A stretch of DNA of 64,000 bases, from contig JAHDXO010000034.1 in the NCBI GenBank assembly GCA_023382975.1, positions 1 through 64,000 of the forward strand, given 5' to 3'. The DNA comes from Pirellulaceae bacterium (GTDB lineage: Bacteria > Planctomycetota > Planctomycetia > Pirellulales > Pirellulaceae). Below are positions 35,041-43,674 of the stretch, piece after piece (the first letter of the stretch is position 1; each line of letters starts with the position of its first letter). Below the pieces are notes generated by a model. That model was not told the DNA's origin. It searched no databases and saw only the letters and a program-made list of their open reading frames with translations. A program made the translations under genes and the position numbers.

Positions 35041-35750
35041 AGCAGACGCCGGGCGTGGGACTCGAAATTGGCCAACGAACGCTCGAAGCCCGTGATCTTC
35101 AGGGCGACGCCCGGGGCGATCAGCCGCATCGTCTGTTCGCCCACGTGCCGGTCGCCGATCGTGACGGGCACGTCCACGTTGACGCGATCTGGACCGCCGA
35201 ACTGATGGACGACAGCTTCCTCGTACAACGCGATTTCCAGTCCGATACCGAGATCGCGCAACAAGGCGGTTACGTATTCGTGGAGCGTGGCCGCGGCGGG
35301 AACCGTGTCGTCCCAGCGCTCGGTGTCCACGATAAATTGTCGGCGGTCGGGCGCACGCCAGTGCGTATTCACGAATTCATGTTCTACGTCTTCGGTCCGT
35401 AGGTTCACAAGCTTGCCGTGGGCCAGATCGCACATCAGCAGGTAATTGAGCAATTGCGCCCGATGGCGGCCAGCGAGCGATTCGACCGCTTTGAACTCGA
35501 ACAACGCGCCCTCGGCGACCAGGACGTCCAGGAAATAGGTCTTCCGAAAGGACCGGAACGCAACGTTGACCGGCTCTTCCAAACGGACATCGGGCAGACG
35601 CTGGGCGAGTTCCCGTTTGTAGATCTTTTCATCAAAGAAGCGGCCGATTTCGTTGCGGATGGCGAAAACGTGGTCCATCACTTGGTAGGAAAGCTCGCCG
35701 AATTCGGCTTGGGACAGACGGCGGAGAGGGATGCGGGTAGTGATGGGCAT
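34962..35750 (-). CDS. GxxExxY-family protein with PD-(D/E)XK nuclease-like fold
   Basis: About 262 residues. The N-terminal helix IGRFFDEKIYKREL fits the G-x-x-E-x-x-Y type signature of the family. The core strand FLDVLVAEGALFEFKAVESL, with Asp, Glu and Lys in nuclease-like spacing, and the following HRAQLLNYLLMCDL match PDDEXK_3. The start at 35750 (MPITTRIPLRRL) avoids a repeat-derived upstream extension of IFLPV units. It lies between res and mod on the same strand, so it is probably an accessory of the restriction system, perhaps a small nuclease. The role is not established for the family. Confidence 0.8.
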   Translation of the reverse strand: MPITTRIPLRRLSQAEFGELSYQVMDHVFAIRNEIGRFFDEKIYKRELAQRLPDVRLEEPVNVAFRSFRKTYFLDVLVAEGALFEFKAVESLAGRHRAQLLNYLLMCDLAHGKLVNLRTEDVEHEFVNTHWRAPDRRQFIVDTERWDDTVPAAATLHEYVTALLRDLGIGLEIALYEEAVVHQFGGPDRVNVDVPVTIGDRHVGEQTMRLIAPGVALKITGFERSLANFESHARRLLAHVQLRAIAWININMQQVTFTTLTR

Positions 35751-35774
35751 CGGGGTTCGCGGGGAAAGTGGAAC

Positions 35775-35898
35775 GGGCAAAAAGATCACGGGCAAAAAGA
35801 TCACGGGCAAAAAAATCGGGGGCAAAAAAATGGATACGAGGGGCGGAAATCACTCTTTCTTATCAGGCATTCATTTTTTTGCCCCCGATCTTTTTGCC
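35775..35898. repeat. palindromic repeat of four 15-bp GGGCAAAAAgATCAC units between res and GxxExxY
   Basis: Units start at 35775, 35790, 35805 and 35820. An inverted arm at 35872-35898 pairs with the last two units (26 of 27 bases). The arm also encodes the last residues of Res (AKRSGAKK). Because the unit is 15 bases (five codons), the array can stay in frame on either strand. Confidence 0.9.
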
Positions 35899-38800
35899 TG
35901 CAAAACCGCTTGGTCAACCATCGCGTCGAATTGCTTCTCGACCTTGGCCTTGAAATCGGCTTCGATCTGGTAGACGTCGGTGAATTCGGCGAAGGCCCAG
36001 CGGCCGTAGGTGCCGAGGTTGTTGACGCCGGGAATCCAGTAGGTGTCCATCGTGGCTTTCTTGTCCTTCGCGTCTTCGCGGCGGTAGCCTTTGATCTCGA
36101 CGATCAGATGCAGCAGGTCGTCGTCGCCGTGGCCGTCGTCCACCAGCGCAAGGTAGTCGGGGATGTACTTGCGTGTCTCCGATCCGTAGCGGTAGGGCAC
36201 TTCGAGTCCGAGGTTCTGGTTCTTGACGTAAGCGCGGACCCGGGGATGCGACTCGGCGACGCGGCAGAACTCGGCTTCCCAATCGCTGTCGAGAATCGCC
36301 CAGTTGACGTGGCAGCGTTCGGAGCTGGTCTCCCAGCGGAGCGTCTTCGAGGTATTGAAGCGGACATGCATGGTGGATCCGGTCGGATTGTACGGATCGA
36401 GCAATGCTTTGATGGGGCGCTGGCCCAGGAAAGCCTGGGTGATGCCGGCCGTGATGCGGTTGCAGGCCATGTCGGCCAATTCCTGATACATGAGCAGCGC
36501 GGGGTAGGTGCCGCCCTTGCAGACGAGACACGTGTCGATCCACTGCTTGGCGATCCGTTTGAGCTGGCCGAACAGGTGCAGCTTGGGCTCTTCGCCCGGA
36601 TCGCGGAACTTGGTGTACAACAGCCGGTGGGTCAGATGGAACAGCAGCGTGGAGGGCCGAACTTTGTCCAGATGTTCCAAGTTGAAGTCCTCCGGTTTGC
36701 CGATGATGCCGGAGTTGCGCGTGATGCTCGGCCCAACCAATTCGGGACTGAGTGGCAAGATGGAATCCTCGTTGAACTTGGCCGTCAGCCTTTCCTCCGG
36801 CAGCTCGACGCGGTAGCCCTCGACGCGCGGAAAACGGATTTCGAGCGAGTCGCGGTCGGGCCGCACGGCTCGGACCTGAACCGTCTCGCGCGGCGGCTGG
36901 GGCGGGGCGATGACCGGCTTGGCCGTAAAGTCGAAGGGGACGCCGAACACGTCGGCGTACTCGACGTTGAACAGTCCTTCTTCGTTCAGATCGTAGGACT
37001 GCCGGCGCAGGGCACGGCCGATGACCTGCTCGCACAGCAGTTGCGTGCCGAAGGCTCGGATGCCCAGTACGTGCGTCACGGTGTTGGCGTCCCAGCCTTC
37101 GGTCAGCATCGACACGGAGACGACGCACCGGATGGAGCCGCCCAACTGGCCTGGCTTGCCGACCGTGTTCATGACCTCGCGGAGCAATTCCTGGTCGGTG
37201 ATGTTGTCGGCGGCCAGGCGGTTGCCGGTACGCTCGACGATCTCGCGGCGGAATCGCTCGATTTCGTCCGTCGCCATGTTGCGGAAGTTGTCGTCCAGGG
37301 CGTCGCCGGCTTCGAGCTGCTGGCTGTCGATCAGCAGCGTATTGGGACGCGGGAGCGGGTTGCCAGTGCCTTCGTCAAAGTTGCGAAACAGAGCGAGCCG
37401 TCCGTTTTCCAGCGTGGTGGTGCCATCTTCGTTCTTTCGTTGGAAGCCGGAGATGAAATCGTACACGAGCTTGGAAATGGCCGTGTTCTGGCAGACGATG
37501 ATGAAACAAGGCGGAACGGGAATGCCGTGTTCTTCCCACAGCTTGAACGTCTTTTCGTAGTGCCCGTACAGTGCCTGCAAGGCCGTCTGGAGCCGGGTGG
37601 GCAACTTCAGCGGGTCCAGTTCGCCCCCTTTGCCGCGGCCTTTCTTGGGCATGTCCTTGCCGATGTTCTCCCACAGGTTGCGGAACATGGGCATTTCATC
37701 GCCGGGAATGTTCTGGGCCACGGGGACGCGAGGCAGCTTGACGATCCCGCATTCGATGGCGTCCATCAGCGAGAAGTCGGTCATGGTCCACGGGAAGAGG
37801 GTGCCTTCGGCGTACCCGGATCCGCGCAGGAAAAACGGCGTGGCCGACAGGTCGACGACACGATTGAGGCGGAGATGGCGGTTCACGGCTTCCAGACCGG
37901 ATATCCACAGGCGGGCCGCTTCGTTGTTCTTCTCGGCCTCCTTCCGCTCGTCGCCCGTCAGGGCTTCGTCGTCCGGGGCCGGCGGCTTCTCGCGATAACA
38001 GTGGTGCGCCTCGTCGTTGATCGCCAAGATGTGCTTCATCCCCATCAGATCGGGCATCACCCGCTGGAGCATCTGGCCTTCGGTTTCCTGCGTCGAGAGC
38101 GGAGCGCCGCGCCGGCCCTGGAGCAATTGCCGTCCGCCCTTGGACAGATCCAACCGTTCCCGCAGTTTGAAAGCGTGGTAATTGGTGATGACGATCTTCG
38201 CCCGATTGACATCGTCCAACATGTCGCCGGGCACGAGTTCGCGACTGGCGTAGTAGCTGTCCGGGTCGTTCGGCAGGAGCACGCGCAGACGATCTTTGAT
38301 CGTCAACCCCGGCGTCACGATCAGAAAGCCGCGCGTGAACAGCTTGCTGCCCGCGTGTCGCACCGCGTTGACCGTCTGCCACGCGATCACCATCGCCATG
38401 ATCGTCGTCTTGCCGCTGCCGGTCGCCGCTTTGAACGCGATCCGAACCAATTCCGGATTGCTGGCCATGTTGGCCGCGATCAGATGGTCGAGCAACCGTT
38501 TGCCTGCCTTGGATTTGGGAGCCACTTCCGCTAACCAAATCAGAGTTTCCACGGCCTCGATCTGACAGAAGAAGGGCCGAAAGCTGCTGAACTTGTGGTG
38601 TCGCCAATGCTGGAGAAGACGAGCCGTTTCCGGCGTCACCTGCCATTCACTCGGGTTCGGCTAGGCACGCCATCGATCCACATGGCCGCGCACTTCGTTG
38701 ATGATCGGAGTGGGGTCGTATTCCTGCTGTTCCGTGGAAAGCCCGTGGCCCTCGTCAAAACCCAGTTTCTTCTGCTTGGCGCTGCCCTTTCGCTTCTTGG

Positions 38801-38948
38801 GCTTCGGGATCGGGGTGATGAACTCCGCCAAGCGGCGGCTCTCGACAATTCGCTCCGTCGGTTGCCCGTCCGCATCCAGTTCCCAATGCCGCTGCGGGCA
38901 TTCGTAAGGCGAGTTCAGGATCGGATGCTCGAAAAACGCGTTGTCCAC
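35871..38948 (-). pseudogene. res: type III restriction endonuclease (Res) with an in-frame amber codon
   Basis: The frame reads from GTG 38948 (VDNAFFEHPILNSPYECPQRHWEL, the usual Res N-terminus) to 35871, but a TAG at 38661-38663 (about codon 96) interrupts it inside DRWRA-stop-PNPSEWQVTPETARLL. The same frame continues after the stop and encodes an otherwise intact helicase-nuclease: Walker A ATGSGKTT near 174, DEAH in NDEAHHC near 310, and a C-terminal PD-(D/E)XK with VEIKGYR near 949. A GTG at 38639 could restart translation and would keep all motifs. Res cleaves DNA after ATP-driven communication with Mod. It may be inactive, shortened, suppressed, or wrongly sequenced at that codon. 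Confidence 0.85.
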
Positions 38949-39000
38949 TTCCCCGTCCCTTCCATATCGCGGGAGACCTTCGGTCGGCGGTTTCGGCGGG

Positions 39001-39024
39001 ATCGGAGACCCACCACGCCGAGCG
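39001..39024. repeat. copy of the TCGGAGACC...GCCGAGCG repeat
   Basis: ATCGGAGACCCACCACGCCGAGCG, just upstream of the res start region; related to copies at 103-122 and 6338-6380. The surrounding 38949-39137 has no recognisable gene. Confidence 0.45.
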
Positions 39025-39137
39025 AGTCTCGGAGATACCTCGACCACCAAGTTCAGTCGTGCCGTCAAGCGACCGCACAGCACCCGATGGACACAGGCTA
39101 CCCCCCGTGCAACAGGTTTTCAAGCAGTCGAAGAGAT

Positions 39138-39553
39138 TTACCGACGGGTTTGTCGGGCTTCGTTGGCGCTCCATTCGCAGCGATCGTCAAGGACAGATGC
39201 TCGCCAGAAGCCAAAGCTATGATCCGCGGTGCTGACCGCCATCACCTCGGCGGGATCAGCCTTGTGCAGGACTGCCGCGGAGAACCCAGCGCAGCGGCCG
39301 TGTCGCGCCCCATCGGCTCGCCGAGGGTTTGATTCGCGGACAAGCCCAAGCTGCGACAGATGATATCTTGGTGGCTCAGACGGGCGCATCCGACGCGATG
39401 TTCTGCCGATACCAGTCCTTCCAGACGATCGTGGGCAAGTTGCAGCAGCGTTGAACCACTGGCCAGTGGGAGAAGTTGCTTGGGCAGCGCCGACCGGCTC
39501 CACGGCGAGAGTTGCGTGCCCGATCCAACGGCGAGGATGACGGCGTAACGCAT
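39138..39553 (-). pseudogene. manC: remnant of mannose-1-phosphate guanylyltransferase
   Basis: The N-terminal signature is clear, though damaged: YAVILAVGSGTQLSPWSRSALPKQLLPL (family: GGSGTRLWP). It runs to MGRDTAAALG, after which similarity continues in another frame (VLHKADPAEVMAVSTADHSFGFW) until about 39138, then stops. The catalytic-loop arginine of GTRLWP is replaced by Gln, and two-thirds of the usual length is missing. It is adjacent to a GDP-mannose-related operon, so it may once have supplied GDP-mannose. Confidence 0.7.
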
Positions 39554-39574
39554 GGGAGTATCCCCCGATGACAG

Positions 39575-40399
39575 CTAGAAACCTCGCAAGCCGGTACTGC
39601 TGCGGCGAGGCAGCCCCGGCGCAGGCGTGCGTCTGAGAACGAGATATTCGATGCCCAGACGTTCGCAGTATTCGCGTTTGCCCCCTTTGTCGCCGTCTTC
39701 GTTCACGGCGTAGATGTCAGGTCTGAGCCGGCGGATTTCCGGATCTGCGTCCAGCCAGCCTTCGCCGCTGGAGATCAGGGCCTGCTTTACATACTTGATC
39801 GAACCAACCACGTAGCGCCGCTGATCCTCCGGAAAGAGCGGATGCCCCTCGCCCTTGAGCAAGCGGATGTTGGCATCATGCCCAACGATCACGTACAGAT
39901 CGCCGTAGGCGCTCACTTCTTCGGTGAATCGCACGTGGCCCGAGTGGTACCAGTCGTAGCAGCCCGTGGCCACGACCTTCTTGCGGCCCGGCGGCGAAGG
40001 TATCGGCGGCGGCTCGGGAAACCCTGCCATCTGGGAGGCCGGCAACTCGCAATACGCGATGCCGTGCCGACGGCAGAAGTCACGGCTGGCAGGATTCGCG
40101 TCGGCCGCCTCGACCGCCCACACATCGGGCACGCCACCGTCCAGGTCCGGAAGCCCATTGAGATCCGCGGATGCCGCCAAGGGGACAACGCGACTGACGT
40201 ATCGCACCGCGTCCAGGAAGTACATCCTCTCGGCCAGGGGAAATTTCGGCGGATTGCCGGTGATGCGGCGAAGCGTTTCGTCCGCCCAAAGCAGCACCGT
40301 CAGTTCGCCCAGCCCGGCGGCTTCCTGCAGGAATCGCAGATCGCGTGCGCGGATGTCGTCAAAGCCGCCGGAAACGATCGCAATTCTGGGCTCGTTCAT
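39575..40399 (-). CDS. cytidylyltransferase-like nucleotidyltransferase, two-domain
   Basis: A 274-residue protein. The second half is a HIGH-family nucleotidyltransferase: VVATGCYDWYHSGHVRFTEEV with the HxGH motif, then VYVIVGHDAN. The first half (IVSGGFDDIRARDLRFLQEA) looks like a duplicated but degenerate copy in which the HxGH is lost. It resembles RfaE2/glycerol-3-phosphate cytidylyltransferases, which make NDP-activated sugars or alditols. Its start overlaps the stop of the GHMP kinase gene (ATGA), so it works in the same pathway. Confidence 0.8.
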   Translation of the reverse strand: MNEPRIAIVSGGFDDIRARDLRFLQEAAGLGELTVLLWADETLRRITGNPPKFPLAERMYFLDAVRYVSRVVPLAASADLNGLPDLDGGVPDVWAVEAADANPASRDFCRRHGIAYCELPASQMAGFPEPPPIPSPPGRKKVVATGCYDWYHSGHVRFTEEVSAYGDLYVIVGHDANIRLLKGEGHPLFPEDQRRYVVGSIKYVKQALISSGEGWLDADPEIRRLRPDIYAVNEDGDKGGKREYCERLGIEYLVLRRTPAPGLPRRSSTGLRGF

Positions 40400-41199
40400 G
40401 ATCCTGAATTCCGAACCGTGATTTGGAACGCACCGGGCACCGGACGATCGGACACGACGAACAGGTATCCGCCCCCGCAGCCGGAGTACATGGCGCCTAA
40501 GTATCGCGACTGGTAATAGGCAAGGATGCCTTTGAGATCAACCGTCAGCGAGGGATGCCGCACCGTGTGCGGGAGAATCGCTTCCCAGCACTCCATGCAA
40601 GCATTCATTGTAGAGCCCAGACGCGTGGCGTCGCGGGCCAGAATCGCGTCGTAACACTCTTTGCCCGTGTCGCCCAGCCGGCCGACCCACTCCGGTTCCA
40701 GGTTCTTGATCCCCAGCGGATTGTAGCCTTCCGGTCGCTGGTTGACGGGGAGCAGCCAGATCACCTCTTCCAGCCAACGGGCCACGCGCGGGTCGTTGTT
40801 GGATTTGATGTGCTGCGGGAAGATCCCGTCTTCGTGGCGGAAGTCGTAGTCGAGGCGGTTCACTCCGGGGTAGATCAAACCGATCATGTCTTGTGACCCG
40901 GAAGGCTCGCATTTGCCGCGATTCTCCTCGGCGTACAGCTCGCGCACCAATTGGGCTGGATCGCGATCTGGCAGCCGGCCCTTCCAGAGCCGGAGTGCCA
41001 CATCGCGAGTGCCGGTCGCGAACCCGGCCCGCTGCATGAACCAACACTCCGGTTCGAGGCACACGACGACCATCGAGCCGGGCGGCTTGGGGTTCAACCG
41101 CGATAGAAACGGCTGGTCGATCCATCCGCCGGCAAAGGCCATGCGGTAGGGCATCGCGCCGATGACATCGGTCAACTCGGGGCTTCCATTGGTATTCAT
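40396..41199 (-). CDS. GHMP-kinase-like sugar kinase, lacking the usual ATP motif
   Basis: A 267-residue protein. The N-terminal sugar-binding segment (MPYRMAFAGGWIDQPFLSRLNP) and C-terminal motif 3 (YSGCGGGYLFVVSD) match the GHMP superfamily, and SGSQDMIGLIYPGVNRLDY matches the QD-containing substrate loop of sugar kinases. The usual motif 2 (P-x3-GLGSS) is not found and the protein is 60-80 residues shorter than relatives, so it may bind without phosphorylating. The start could also be 41208 (MSAMNTNG). It is 14 bases after the epimerase gene in the same operon. Confidence 0.75.
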   Translation of the reverse strand: MNTNGSPELTDVIGAMPYRMAFAGGWIDQPFLSRLNPKPPGSMVVVCLEPECWFMQRAGFATGTRDVALRLWKGRLPDRDPAQLVRELYAEENRGKCEPSGSQDMIGLIYPGVNRLDYDFRHEDGIFPQHIKSNNDPRVARWLEEVIWLLPVNQRPEGYNPLGIKNLEPEWVGRLGDTGKECYDAILARDATRLGSTMNACMECWEAILPHTVRHPSLTVDLKGILAYYQSRYLGAMYSGCGGGYLFVVSDRPVPGAFQITVRNSGS

Positions 41200-41212
41200 G
41201 GCCGACATCGCC

Positions 41213-42256
41213 TCAGATAGTGTCGCGGACCGTCCGCCGGCCAGCCTTACGGTCTTCGTATTGCTGAGCGATCCAGGCATACGTCTTGGCCAGGCCCGTG
41301 CGGAAGGGCATGGTCGGCTCCCAATCCAGGATGTCTTTGATCATCGTGTTGTCGCTGTTGCGTCCCGCGACGCCCCGTGGGGCATTCAGATCGTGAGTGC
41401 GGTTCAGTTTGACACCGCCGATTTCCTCCGCCAGACTCACCAGTGCGTTGATGGCAACCAGCTCGCTGGAGCCGAGGTTGATCGGCGTGGCGATCAGCTT
41501 GTCGCAGTGCATGATCCGGTCGATGCCCTCGGTGCAGTCGTCGATATACATGAAGCTGCGGGTCTGAGTGCCGTCGCCCCAGATATCGATGGTACCTGTG
41601 TTCTTGTCTTTGGCCTCGATCACCTTTCGACAGATGGCCGCCGGAGCCTTTTCGCGGCCGCCGTCCCATGTGCCGTGCGGACCGTAGACGTTGTGGAACC
41701 GGGCGATGAAGGTCTTCATGCCGCGCTCTGCCCAGTATTCCTGGCAGAACATCTCCGACAGAAGTTTCTCCCAGCCGTATCCCCGCTCGGACATGGCCGG
41801 GTAAGCGTCGCTCTCCTTCAGAGCCCGGCAATTCGGGTCTTCCTGGAGTTGCGTGTTGTAAGCGCAAGCCGATGACGAGAAGAAGTAGCGTTGGGCACCG
41901 GCCCGATAGGCTGCTTCGATCATGTGCGTGTTGATCAGGATGCTCCGCAAGCACTGCACGCGAAAACGCTCGATGAAGCCCATTCCGCCCATGTCGGCGG
42001 CAAGGTTGTATACCTCCACGGCTCCTTCGCAGACCCGCTTGCAGTTGGCCTCGTCGCTCACGTCCAGGCACAGGCTTTCCACGCCGGGAACGATCTGGTA
42101 CCAGTCCGGCAGCGGCTTCTTATCGACCGCCCGAATGCAGGTGAACCCGCGATCATGGAAGTAGCGCGCCAGAGCCCCGGCAATGAAACCCCCGGCTCCG
42201 GTAATCACAATCAGATCATCCTTCTTGCAGTCTGAGAAGGTCGTCAGTTCGGTCAT
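41213..42256 (-). CDS. GDP-mannose 3,5-epimerase-like SDR protein
   Basis: A 347-residue extended short-chain dehydrogenase/reductase. GAGGFIAGALARYF is the NAD-binding loop; NLAADMGGMGFIERF, SSSACAYN, ESDAYPAMSERGYGWEKL (Tyr-x3-Lys), FHNVYGPHGTWDGGREKAPAAICRK and GDGTQTRSFMYIDD correspond closely to GDP-mannose 3,5-epimerase, which makes GDP-L-galactose and GDP-L-gulose. Upstream AAAGGA supports the start at 42256. Together with the kinase and nucleotidyltransferase it likely makes an unusual NDP-sugar for the cell surface. Confidence 0.88.
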   Translation of the reverse strand: MTELTTFSDCKKDDLIVITGAGGFIAGALARYFHDRGFTCIRAVDKKPLPDWYQIVPGVESLCLDVSDEANCKRVCEGAVEVYNLAADMGGMGFIERFRVQCLRSILINTHMIEAAYRAGAQRYFFSSSACAYNTQLQEDPNCRALKESDAYPAMSERGYGWEKLLSEMFCQEYWAERGMKTFIARFHNVYGPHGTWDGGREKAPAAICRKVIEAKDKNTGTIDIWGDGTQTRSFMYIDDCTEGIDRIMHCDKLIATPINLGSSELVAINALVSLAEEIGGVKLNRTHDLNAPRGVAGRNSDNTMIKDILDWEPTMPFRTGLAKTYAWIAQQYEDRKAGRRTVRDTI

Positions 42257-42499
42257 GTCCGTCCTTTCCAACAAGTAACGTAGTGCGTCATGCGGAAGGC
42301 GATCTACGGGATCACCAAGGCCTCCCGCAGGAGGAGGCTCAACGCACGGGTAGCCGACGCCGTGGGGCCTGTCGGGATGCAGCCTGCCACATATTTTTCT
42401 GATACACGTCCCAACTCCAACAATTCTATCCGTTGAAAACCTGACGAGTCATACCTAAACTTTACCAGAGGATGCCATTTATTGACCACGGTCCTGCCA

Positions 42500-43381
42500 A
42501 TGATGCCTGATTCTACAACCTCCACACAACCTGTCCCCGACTTCTTCTCACCGCAGGTACGCGAGGCGCGGCGGTTCTACCTCGACCTTTCTCCGCCCGC
42601 CCGGCAACCATTGGCCGTCGTGTGCGGCGGCCTCGAACGTTCCGCCGTCGATTACTCGATCGAGCGAGCCGATTTTTCCTACTTCGCGATCGAGTTGGTC
42701 GTTCGCGGCAAAGGTACCCTCTTGCTTTCTGCACAGGAAGTGCCCTTGTCGCCCGGCACGGTGTTTGCCTACGGTCCGAAAGTGCCGCATCAAATCCGCA
42801 CCGATCCCGACGACCCGCTGGTCAAGTACTTCGTTGATTTCACCGGGCACCGGGCCGGCACTTTGCTGCGTCAACAAGACCTGGAGCCGGGCACGAGCGG
42901 TCGGGTAAGTGCCGCCGGCGAAATTCAACGGGTCTTCGACGAATTGATCCGAAACGGACTCCGGTCGACTCGCCGCACGCCCCAGTTGTGCGCAGCCCTG
43001 TTGGAATACTTGTTGCTGCTGATCGGGGAGTCGTTGTCGACTTGGGAGGCGGCCCAAACGCCAGCCTACGCTACCTATGAACGCTGCCGACAATGCATCG
43101 AGACGAATTACGCGGCGTTGACCAGCCTGCCGCAAATTGCCCGACTCTGCCATGTGACTCCCGCATACCTTTGCAGACTCTTTCGCCGCTACGATCATCA
43201 AACGCCTTACCAATTGTTGATGCGTCTCAGGATGAATTTCGCCGCAGAACGCTTGCAGAACCCCGGTACCTTGGTGAAACAGGTTGCCGCCGAGTTCGGT
43301 TTCGACGACCCCTTCCATTTCTCGCGTGCCTTCAAGAACGTTCTGGGACTCTCGCCCGAGAAGTTTCGGCGACTGCGCTAA
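42500..43381 (+). CDS. AraC-family transcriptional regulator
   Basis: A 293-residue protein. The N-terminal half is a cupin-like ligand domain (RGKGTLLLSAQEVPLSPGTVFAYGPKVPHQI) and the C-terminal ~100 residues hold two helix-turn-helix motifs (SLPQIARLCHVTPAYLCRLFRRY; LVKQVAAEFGFDDPFHFSRAFKNVLGLSPEKFR). The start at 42500 (MMPDSTTSTQ) was chosen; a TTG at 42482 is weaker. It is divergent from the sugar operon, across a 240-base gap that should hold both promoters, and may regulate it. Confidence 0.9.
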   Translation: MMPDSTTSTQPVPDFFSPQVREARRFYLDLSPPARQPLAVVCGGLERSAVDYSIERADFSYFAIELVVRGKGTLLLSAQEVPLSPGTVFAYGPKVPHQIRTDPDDPLVKYFVDFTGHRAGTLLRQQDLEPGTSGRVSAAGEIQRVFDELIRNGLRSTRRTPQLCAALLEYLLLLIGESLSTWEAAQTPAYATYERCRQCIETNYAALTSLPQIARLCHVTPAYLCRLFRRYDHQTPYQLLMRLRMNFAAERLQNPGTLVKQVAAEFGFDDPFHFSRAFKNVLGLSPEKFRRLR

Positions 43382-43402
43382 ACACAGGAGGTTTCACGCG
43401 GA

Positions 43403-43632
43403 CGTCCATCAGCGAGAAGTCCTTCATGGTCCACGGGAAGAGGGTGCCTTCGGTGTACCCGGAACCGCGGAGGAAAAGCGGCGCAGCCGACAAGTCGACG
43501 ACACGATCGAGGCGGAGATTGCGGTTCACGGCTTCCCAACCGGAAATCCACAGGCGGGCCGCTTCGTTGTTCTTCTCGGCCTCCTTCCGCTCGTCGCCCG
43601 TCAGGGGAGCATCCGGCCTTCGGTTTCGAATT
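43403..43632 (-). pseudogene. diverged fragment of res
   Basis: The reverse strand encodes LTGDERKEAEKNNEAARLWISG..EAVNRNLRL..VVDLSA and FLRGSGYTEGTLFPWTMKDFSL, matching Res residues encoded at 37760-37965. The far end (GCATCCGGCCTTCGGTTT) matches res sequence near 38070, so about 100 bases between them are deleted. It is about 85-90% identical by eye. It looks like a second res copy that decayed or a recombination remnant. It lies immediately after the AraC gene. Confidence 0.85.
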
Positions 43633-43674
43633 CGGTTGCGGGCGCCAGCCAGCATCAAGTCTGGCTGTCAGGAG

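Noticed and set aside
35751..35825. N-terminal extension of the GxxExxY protein (IFLPV repeats)
   Set aside because: It is encoded by the 15-bp repeat array; the ATG at 35750 gives the family start.
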